Source: Anisodus tanguticus
Lineage: Eukaryota > Streptophyta > Magnoliopsida > Solanales > Solanaceae
Length of the DNA stretch: 64,000 nt
NCBI GenBank assembly: GCA_034509755.1
Contig: CM067549.1
Location: 45,064,052 to 45,128,051, forward strand
Reading direction: 5' to 3'
Shown here: in pieces, positions 56,801-64,000 of the stretch
Numbering within the stretch: position 1 is the first letter of the stretch
Layout of the letters: each line of letters begins with the position of its first letter
Position numbers and translations under genes: made by a program
The notes under the pieces: model-generated
Seen by the model: only the letters and a program-made list of their open reading frames with translations
What the model was told of the DNA's origin: nothing
The model's database searches: none

Positions 56801-57990
56801 ATGCCTCGTATCCTCCTCGTCCAAGCCCGCATGCGGCGCTAAGCACTAATAATGTTCATAGCGAACCCTCCATCAACCAACTTAATCGACATCATCCTGT
56901 CATTAACCCTCCTAACCTCTACCACCTGATCCCTTAGCTCGTTGTGTACCAAAATGCCTACCCCTTTCCTATACCTCGATCTACTCGAGAACCATAACTT
57001 ATACCCGTCCACATCCTTAGCCTTAGGTCTTATCCATTTGGTCTCCTGGACACAGGCTATATTAATCCTCCTCTTCTTAAGAATGTTAACTAGCTCTATG
57101 GACTTTCCCGTTAAAGTCTCAATGTTTCAAGACCCTATTCTCAGCCTAGCATCTCCCTTACCCCACTAACCCCCTAACCCTCGCCCATGTCTCCGACCGA
57201 GAACATAACCCTAGTCTACCATCATTCACCAAAGCCACTAGAGCAAAACTAGTCAAATGTTAATGTTAACACACGGGAACCAATACTAAAGCACAAGTTA
57301 GCAAGAATCTAGAGGTAAGTCAGGCTTCTACAAACTAGAATGATAAAACAAAGAACAAGAATGTAACAAGATTCAACAAGGCGTAACAGACAAATTTAAC
57401 AATAAAGATGAACAACAAAAAATCAGTAAGGGCAACCGAAGGTACCAACTCTAGGTGAATAGAACCTGTTCCCTGAAGAACTTCACCGTCAGAGACTACT
57501 GTTCACCGCTGGAAGTCAGAAACTATTGTTCACCGCCGGCAGTTGATGCTTTGGATATATATCTATTGACACCTGCAAAATCAAGGCAAAGGAAAACAAA
57601 AAGGGAAAAGGGAAGAGATATAGGGAGAAGGGTCACCTAAGTACCACCAAAATAAGTTGTCGGCGATGCAGTGGCAGCCGTTGTGGTTGCTGCTGGCGAG
57701 AGTAGATATCACAGTCCAGTAGGTTTCCGATCTGAAGCCTTGCCTTCGCCAAAAATAGTTCAGCCAGATGAAGCCATGTACTTTGCTGGAAAAAAAGCCG
57801 CCGTAAAATACAACAGAAACAGAGATCGAGAGAGAAAGAAAGAGTGGAAGAAAGGAAGAAAGGAAGAAAGGAGGAGAGATGGAGAGAGACTGTGGGGCCC
57901 TTACCTAATCGCCGGAGAGGGTCTCGCCGGCCGGAATCAAGTGACGTAGGTTACCGTTAACGTTCTTAGAGAGAGAAGGAGAGAGGAACA
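53884..57990 (-). mobile_element. RTE-clade LINE, degenerate, near full length
   Basis: Read on the minus strand the element runs from a 5' leader (about 57,990) through endonuclease and reverse transcriptase to a 3' end at 53,884, which carries the GGTAGATGTAAGGTCTGTG and CCCCAGACCCCAC motif and a GTTGTTGTTGT tail. The 3' module is shared with the short retroposons at 26,185 and 49,489. The 5' limit is uncertain and no target-site duplication was found. Confidence 0.82.
54305..57170 (-). pseudogene. LINE endonuclease-reverse transcriptase ORF (broken)
   Basis: Endonuclease (about 56,470-57,170): INIACVQETKW, EKLFIGDFNGHIGS and VAKTRIDFLLLRKVDNSL. RT: RMPEEWRCTMISLYKDKSDI, NNYRGIKLLSYTMKI, ENQFGFMAGLSTTEDIHFIR and VFIDLEKAYE (55,319-55,663); then GSALSPFLFALVMDGL and CMLFTDDIVLIDDTRSR (55,004-55,291), where the FADD box reads FTDD. 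C-terminal region (54,305-54,790): MLYGAECWPVKTSHIQKMKV, RLRWFGNVQRTPVRRC and RGRGRPKKYWGDVIRREMTQ. Frame breaks lie between all pieces, and the Tyr/Phe start codons are lost. Confidence 0.88.
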
Positions 57991-58509
57991 GTGACTTTAT
58001 TTTAAGAAATGAAGTTTGAAACATAAAGTAAACAAAGTGCGTGGAGAAAATTCAAGCATAGATTAAGTGAGACCACAAGAAATCGGCTTGCAAGGGTTAC
58101 AAGTCCGCTTCATGTCAGTAACATTCTTCCTACTTGTTTCTTGGAAAACATGAATATCAATATCTAAATACATAAGTAAAAGTTAGCATCCAAGTGTGTC
58201 TACCAAGTCAATGAAGTGAGATTTCTTTCCATCTGTCTAGCTCTTGGCATGCAAAGTTACATAATAATGATGGAACCCATACCAGTATCTTGACATATTT
58301 CTCACTTCAACATAAACCAAGAGAACTGAATTGCAAACAGACCTATATAGTTACATAAAGGTAACTGGCAGTAGCTACATGGTTAGGAAGAAACTGGTCT
58401 CATCTAACAAAGATGTAAAGCTATCTCTATATGGGTATATGATATATAAGGTCTCCTCATGTTCTTCTGCAACCTTTTGAAGCTCTTGTTTCACCATTAG
58501 TACTACACC
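57991..58509. other. Spacer, no gene seen
   Basis: Non-coding sequence between the LINE 5' region and the end of the ethylene-receptor pseudogene. It may include the receptor's 3' UTR (minus strand). No repeat or RNA is recognised. Confidence 0.4.
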
Positions 58510-58689
58510 TCACAAGCCATCACCACCACCACCGCTTTGAAGGAGCCTTTGAAATTCACCGGCGAGAACAAGTTTCCTCATAACACCATTCATTCCCACC
58601 TGTAGAACATAAGCACAAAGAGGTTGAATGCCAGCATAATATGAACATATGGAAGACTTGGCAGTTAATAAGTACACTTGAGGAAATTG

Positions 58690-58823
58690 GACAGACATCA
58701 TTCCAGCATATTGCATCCTAGAAACCTCTTTACCTAAAGATTCACCGAGGAAAAGGGACAGACATCATTCCAGCATATTGCATCCTAGAAAACTTTTTCC
58801 CTAAAGATTCACAGATGAATGGT
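58690..58823. repeat. 67-bp tandem duplication
   Basis: GACAGACATCATTCCAGCAT through CCTAAAGATTCAC occurs at 58690 and again at 58757. There are only a few differences between units, so it is recent. It lies in the intron before the last receptor exon. Confidence 0.8.
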
Positions 58824-58975
58824 AATTAAAGCACCATCTTCTACACAAGAAAAGAAGTCCTCAAGCTGCATCTTATTCTCTGAGACCTTTCTGCTAAGTA
58901 GTGGTCAATAAGAAAATAGGGGAGTTACATTTCCTTTAGTTGAGTTCCCCTTCTTCTTATTTTCCTTTTTTATTA

Positions 58976-58991
58976 GGGGGGGGGGGGGGGG
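58976..58991. repeat. G16 homopolymer
   Basis: Sixteen consecutive G residues within the receptor pseudogene intron. Lengths of such runs are often misread, so the exact count may be unreliable. Confidence 0.8.
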
Positions 58992-59370
58992 TTTCGAGTA
59001 GGTGACCTTACCAGTAACCTGAACCCAAGGTAATATACCGATCCTTCACATTCAACTCTTTTTGCTATTGTATGGCATTTCTTGGGAACCTCAAGACAAC
59101 ATTTATCCAAAATGATCATTTTAGGTTATGCATTTTCCATTTTAGGATGTTTCAAATGTTTGGCTCACTTCTACGAATCATCACATATTATGCACCATTT
59201 AAACGTCTCAAATTTCTTATGATGTGTATACTCCACATCAGACTACTTCCACAAAAAAAACACTTTACCTTCTTTTTTTTTATCATGTAAGGTTAAACGA
59301 GCTCAATTTACTATTTTCTTCTACCACTACAAATATAGCACACAGCTCAGACTTACCCCTAAATCTACAA

Positions 59371-60626
59371 GAGCCTATTTGGAAAACCACAATGGAATTT
59401 GAATCGAGTGTAATTGGGTGTAGTTACACAGTTTGGCATGTTTGTTTGACCAGGTAATTACCAAGTCAGGGGAAATTTGGTGTAATTGGGAGGGTGTAAT
59501 TACACTCCAATTCTCAAGCGAGGGTTGAGAATTGGGTGTAATTACACCTTGTTATTACATGACAACTTTTTAATTTCTTTCTTTTTTTGTTTTTAGTTTA
59601 ACTTCTTTTCTTTTATTTCTATTTTTAATTTATTTTCTTTTAAATTTATTTTTTATTTCTATTATGGTAATTTCTTTTTTGTTTTTACTTTTTAAAATTG
59701 TATTTAGTTTTAAAATATATTTCTTACATTATTTATCTTTCTTTTTCTTTATTCTCATTTTTCAACCGTTACTTCTTGTGATTCCATGTAATTGCTCGGA
59801 TTTTTTAAATTCTTATTATTTTCTTCATTTAGCATAACTGTGTTATTATAGTTTTGAAACTACACCTTCTAATATTAGAAAAAATGAGACGTTAACAAAC
59901 TTGACATATAACAAGTGATGTCATTAAAGTATAATTTCGTTGTTGAATGAAGTTACAGACTTATGTTTTCCGTTTCTTTTATACTTGAGTTATGTTGGAA
60001 CTTATTTTCTGTTATATTGGAATTTGGTCCTGTCTCAGGGAATGGGCTTGAAGGCTACATAAGAGTATTATGTAAGAAAAAATTGGACTTTGAACTTACT
60101 TTATACTTTAAGTTCCAATTTATTTGTTTTAATAGTATTGACTTGTTATTTCACATTGCATGTCGTTCATTTCTCAATTAGAATTGATAGAATATTTTTG
60201 GTCAAATATTTGAATAGTGTTATGACATTATGGTTATAAATACTAACCTTTTACAAACATGCATCCATGATATTCTTACAAAATATATGCTTTTAACTAA
60301 AATATTATTACTATAAAAAATATATATCAATTATTTTTTACTATATTAGTTACATAAATTTGATTATTAATTAATATATTTCAAGAAATAATGTGTATCT
60401 TAAATATCTAATTTGACATCATTTATAAAGACACATATTTGTCAAATAGTAACTTTCAATTTTTGATAAATTAATTTTTATTTTTAAAATTTAATCAAAC
60501 TGTGTAATTACACTCGTGCAACCAAACAGTACGCTAGTGTAATTACGTTATGACAAATAAACAGATCATCGTAATTACTAGTAATTACACAAATTCCAAT
60601 TACCAGGTGGCTTTCCAAACAGACCG
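59371..60626. mobile_element. TIR element of about 1.25 kb within the receptor pseudogene
   Basis: The left end AGCCTATTTGGAAAACCACA pairs with the inverted right end GGTCTGTTTGGAAAGCCACC. Both subterminal regions are crowded with GTGTAATTAC and its inverse. The interior is very AT rich with no transposase. The CAAG tetranucleotide flanks both sides, but a full target duplication is not certain, so the superfamily is left open (hAT or Mutator-like). Confidence 0.7.
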
Positions 60627-61675
60627 CAAGTGAAGTCATAGTCAATAACTACACACAGACCTACATGCCAGCATGCATGTATGAATATCACACAAGCCGT
60701 GAGCATTACTTATACATGATCAAGAGCTCTAATCATCTACAGATACTTGTTAAATAGACAAACCAATTTGAATGACAACATAATGACATGAACAATTAGG
60801 AAAATAACATCATGTATAATAACCTGGACAAGCTTTTTGCACATGATGAAACTCAATCCCTCCGTTACTTCCTTGTTGTTATGCCTTCTTCCACCAAAGT
60901 GAATGGTGGAGTTTGAGCTATCTGATTGGGAGCCTTCAAGACTAACCTCAATTTCAAATTTTATGGTCACATTTTCGTCTGTTGTGCTTGGTCTTCTTGG
61001 TCCCCGAACTTTGTCATTCCCACCCTCAACTCCAGTCTCTAGAACCACTCTGAATATAACAAAGCCCTTTCCAATGCTGACATATTTAATAAATGTCTTA
61101 CCATATGTAACAAATCCTGAAATGTTCTCTTTTCGTCGCCCATCACCTGATTAGGCAAACAAGTAGGAACATCTGTAGAAAATCTGAAGCCCTTCTAGAT
61201 GCACAAGCAATTAACAAGGCAAGAAGCCTCCCTGACTAGTAAATGCAATTGAAAGGGCCTCATTTCTACTAGAAACCTTCCATCATCTTTGGCATATATC
61301 TCCATCGCATCATTTATTAATTTGGAGATAATAGTGCTTGTTTTCACCATTGTGTCAACAATAATCTTCTGGTCAGAGCTTGCTTTCTCATCTTGAAATA
61401 TGGAGAGCAAACACAAAATATAGTGCATCGGCCGCCTCATTCCATTGTTCATCACCATCTGAAACGAAGCCCTTGCCTGGCTTGCCTTCATAGCATTCTC
61501 TTTAGCCTGCTGCAGTACACAATTTCTCATATCTAGTTTCTCCCTCATTGTCAGAGACTCTTCAAGATCAGTGGCATGGGACAGCCACAGCCACCTAATC
61601 AGTAACTACTTCTGCTATCTCCATCTCATCATAGCTCCAGACTTATCATCAGCACTTGAAAGAACTAATCCTAAT

Positions 61676-61847
61676 TGTGATTTTCGAAACTTAGGGATGG
61701 ATGATAGATCCACCGCTTTATCTTTCTCCACTTAAATACTAGGCTTAATTTGCTTGGTATAAGGCTCAAACCCGTGATGATGTGATTGAAATCTTTATTT
61801 CTATGACTATGATTCATGTATTAATTTTGAATTGTAATTTAGCAGGC
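61676..61847. other. Degenerate receptor 5' edge and spacer
   Basis: Homology to the receptor fades at about 61,675. The remainder is non-coding with no recognised feature. Confidence 0.35.
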
Positions 61848-62050
61848 GTTTGGCCATAGATTCCCAAAAAAATTCACTTTATTTGGAATTTATGGAATTG
61901 GAGTTGAAGATGAAGTTGTGTTTAGTTATACCTTTTGCAAAGGTGAGGAGAGCACTTTATTTGGAATTTATGAAGATGGAGTTGGAAAACAGGTTTGGAG
62001 AACTTTTCCATATTTGCAATCCAACTCCAAGTTGGATTTGGAAACTTTAA
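61848..62050 (+). mobile_element. MITE-like fragment (GCGTTTGGCCATAGA end)
   Basis: It begins GGCGTTTGGCCATAGATTCC and contains tandem-like segments CACTTTATTTGGAATTTATG at about 61,876 and 61,952. That beginning resembles a dispersed non-autonomous element of nightshade-type genomes. No opposing terminus was found. An open frame across it (61,850-62,050) is incidental. Confidence 0.45.
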
Positions 62051-63006
62051 AACCAACACTAATTTTGAAATAGAGTGAAATTTTTTCAGAAAAAAAAGCT
62101 AATAATATTCATGAAAAATTAGTATGTGCATTTTGCATGAGATTATGGATGAACAATGAGCAGCACATACGTATCAGCTAAATAAGGTTATCATTTAAGA
62201 ATATGAAAAAGAAATATAAAAACAATATTGTCAAACATGGACACATCATCGCAAAATACTTCGGAGATTCAAAATCACAGTGACCAATCACATATAAAAC
62301 AAACATGAATATCTAAAGTGTAACTCAAATGAGAGTATTTTGCTAAATTGGAGCTTAGCATTTCAAAGCGATCCCGACTAAAGATTCGTTCTACAGATGT
62401 TGAAAATATTGATGTGACATGTTGTAACAAGGGCCAGAACTAAAGTGAGCAAGATATTTTGTTATCACCATGCAATGACTACTTTTTTTTAATCTGAAGC
62501 GACAAGTTGAGGATCTTATTGGTTACAAGTATTTATTAGTGTGCAGTAAATATTGTTAATCAATAAGATCCTCAACTTGTAAGTTGTAACTCCAGATAAG
62601 TGAAAGGAAGAATAGCGCTTAAGCACTATCAATTGCCTGCCGAAATAGATTAATACTTACCTTTTGACATAGACAGGAGTTCAAGTTGCAATTCAACTTT
62701 GTGTTGCAATGATCAGATAGTGGGCCAATGAGTCCGTAACAGCACCCATTTCATCTCTTAAAGATGAATGGAAGAACTAAGCAATATAAAGAAAACTATG
62801 ATTACTAATAATAAGATTACTTAAGGAGCATGGAGATAGAAGCAGTAAACTGATTACTGCAGCTACTTCGGAAGAAAATAGTAATAAATTAGCATTAGAA
62901 TAGAAACATCAATGCAAGTGCCCGAGTCTCTACACCATTCTTGACTACAGCATACAGAAGAGAAAAATTATAGCTACAACTACAACAAAAGAAGTGCCTT
63001 ACTTCG
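62051..63006. other. Spacer with a long hairpin, otherwise no gene
   Basis: Non-coding. The only structure seen is the inverted repeat at 62,502-62,580. The right part probably includes the 3' UTR of the minus-strand gene that ends at 63,007. Confidence 0.45.
62502..62580. repeat. 24-bp inverted repeat (hairpin, 31-nt loop)
   Basis: ACAAGTTGAGGATCTTATTG (plus GTTA) at 62502-62525 is matched by the inverse arm at 62557-62580, with 23 of 24 bases pairing. The loop is AT rich. It could be the core of a tiny foldback element or a small-RNA precursor; nothing in the sequence decides between them. Confidence 0.8.
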
Positions 63007-64000
63007 CTAGGAAGCCTCTACCTTATCACCATCCACAGCATTGAGTATAGGAAGACTGCTAAGGAATTCATCAAGACCTTCAAAAAACCCAATTACTTCA
63101 ACAGTATCATCCTCTCCCTCTCCTGCTTCATTTTCTCGGCCCATCTGAATTATAGGCTCTTCAACCTCATTACTGAACTCCACATTCAAATCCAAATTCC
63201 CAAAGTGTTTTGCAACTCTCCCAGGTTGCCTTCTATTCTTACTTGTGACACCTCTGTTACTTGATTCAACATGGGAGATTTCTACACCACCTTGAGTTGC
63301 TAAACCATCTTGCAAATTGACATCATTATTCCCTTCAACAGTTTTTGCCTTATCAGCTTGCTGTTTCTTGGCATTTTTACTTGGGGTTCCAGTCCTTGCA
63401 CTCTTTCGCTTCCCATTCTTTGCTTTCCTCCTCTCCTTATTACGACTCCAATCCTCACCTGAGTCTGATACCTCAACAAACACATCATCATCAACATATA
63501 TTCTTGGAGCAAAATGCTTTCGTCCACCCCCACTTATCGAACCACCAGCATTATGCGAACTGCCAAGATTATTCGCATTACTCTGTCCTCCAACAGCATG
63601 ACTGTTTACATTACTCCCTCCATCCCCACCAAATCGCGGACAAGTAAACATGGGCGAAAATGGAGACCAGCTCGAATCGTTACCTATATTTCTGTCAAAA
63701 TCCTCCAAAGACAATCCAAAAGGCATAAATCCCCAACAACAAAAATTAATTTCTTTTCCATCAATAATTGGAGGCGGCGACGCAATTTTTACAGCTTGAA
63801 AAGCTTTCTTACAATTTTGACACCTCAAAGTACAATCAGTATAATCCAAAGAGTACTCATACATAATATAACAATAAGGACATGCTGTCCAGAAACTGGG
63901 TATCCTCTTATCTGATGCATCTACATTCCCTTCTTTCTCCTTCACATTATCACTAGTACTTGCAGACTTATTTGCATTGTTCTCCACCACATTATTCGCA
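63007..64000 (-). CDS. DnaJ-associated zinc-ribbon protein, C-terminal part (runs off window)
   Basis: A frame of about 330 codons is open to the window edge; the true start lies beyond it and the stop is TAG at 63,007-63,009. It carries a zinc ribbon FWTACPYCYIMYEYSLDYTD ... LRCQNCKKAFQA, as found after the J domain of large plant DnaJ proteins. An acidic/basic low-complexity region follows, containing a nuclear-type basic stretch (KNGKRKSARTGTPSKNAKKQ) and a C-terminal motif VAKHFGNLDLNVEF. The J domain, if present, must be upstream and is not visible, so co-chaperone function is inferred from the family. No frameshift was seen; the gene looks functional and the visible part is a single exon. 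Confidence 0.85.
   Translation of the reverse strand, partial: ANNVVENNANKSASTSDNVKEKEGNVDASDKRIPSFWTACPYCYIMYEYSLDYTDCTLRCQNCKKAFQAVKIASPPPIIDGKEINFCCWGFMPFGLSLEDFDRNIGNDSSWSPFSPMFTCPRFGGDGGSNVNSHAVGGQSNANNLGSSHNAGGSISGGGRKHFAPRIYVDDDVFVEVSDSGEDWSRNKERRKAKNGKRKSARTGTPSKNAKKQQADKAKTVEGNNDVNLQDGLATQGGVEISHVESSNRGVTSKNRRQPGRVAKHFGNLDLNVEFSNEVEEPIIQMGRENEAGEGEDDTVEVIGFFEGLDEFLSSLPILNAVDGDKVEAS

Larger units (their letters stand above)
58510..61675 (-). pseudogene. ETR2/EIN4-type ethylene receptor, 5'-truncated
   Basis: Subfamily-II ethylene receptors are ER-membrane proteins with transmembrane ethylene-binding, GAF, histidine-kinase-like and receiver domains. Here only the end of GAF and the kinase-like region remain on the minus strand: WSYDEMEIAEVVTD, then TAG in place of Gln at about 61,592; RASFQMVMNNGMRRPMHYIL with VDTMVKTSTIISKLINDAME (61,195-61,548); a TAG in place of Tyr at about 61,196; STDVPTCLPNQVMGDEKREN; and TTDENVTIKFEIEVSLEGSQ through EGLSFIMCKKLVQ with a GT donor at 60,824. 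The last exon (58,510-58,599) ends GMNGVMRKLVLAGEF, the end of a receiver domain. The membrane domain and most of the receiver are missing. It is non-functional. Confidence 0.85.

Noticed and set aside
57455..57949. Two plus-strand open frames (61 and 92 codons)
   Set aside because: They lie in what looks like the LINE 5' leader; the Lys/Arg/Glu-rich run comes from a GAAAGAAAGGAA-type simple repeat.

Overview
This window looks like nuclear DNA of a flowering plant, most probably a member of the nightshade family (Solanaceae). That is an inference from spliced plant gene families (UGT86A glycosyltransferase, ETR2-type ethylene receptor, a plant METTL-type methyltransferase, a plant DnaJ-associated protein), AT-rich spacers, and many dispersed repeats of types I associate with that family: CTCCCTCCGT-ended Stowaway MITEs, short retroposons with the GTAAGGTCTGCGTACAC-type 3' motif, and an RTE-clade LINE. 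No bacterial-style operons, CRISPR arrays or tRNA/rRNA genes were seen.

The main organisation is a direct tandem duplication. Copy B (about 44,095-50,800) is compact, about 6.7 kb. It holds an apparently intact two-exon UGT86A-like gene (+, 45,285-46,801) and, converging on it, the 3' exons of a METTL2/6/8-type SAM-dependent methyltransferase (-). The first recognisable methyltransferase exon lies outside the duplicated block at about 52.7 kb. Copy A (about 3,099-43,460) is the same block swollen to about 40 kb by transposons. Its UGT is dead (frameshifts, a stop, and a copia element in exon 2) and its methyltransferase exons are scattered over 13 kb.

Insertions in copy A, left to right: a Stowaway MITE; copia element A (4,933-9,577, -); an hAT transposon (10,857-13,282); a 181-bp LINE-like retroposon inside an exon; Ale/Retrofit-like copia element B (14,237-19,633, +), itself carrying a nested solo LTR; a truncated MITE; copia C (20,733-25,861, -); a short retroposon; a TIR element; a Harbinger-like MITE with a Stowaway inside; copia D (27,756-31,954, -, 5'-truncated); a TRIM-like remnant followed by a 3'-truncated copia E (+); and copia F (37,501-42,557, -). 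Many boundaries could be set to the base from target-site duplications, or from the unoccupied site in copy B.

The right part (50.8-64 kb) holds methyltransferase intron/exon 1, an Au-like SINE fragment, MITEs, an hAT-type non-autonomous element, a decayed RTE LINE (-), a 5'-truncated ethylene-receptor pseudogene (-) split by a 1.25-kb TIR element, a 24-bp-arm hairpin, and the 3' part of a DnaJ-associated zinc-ribbon protein gene (-) running off the end. Only two genes look functional: UGT86A copy B and the C-terminal part of the DnaJ-associated gene. I found no convincing novel biological system. The most informative features are the lopsided transposon load on one member of a recent tandem duplicate and the decay of the linked methyltransferase in both copies.
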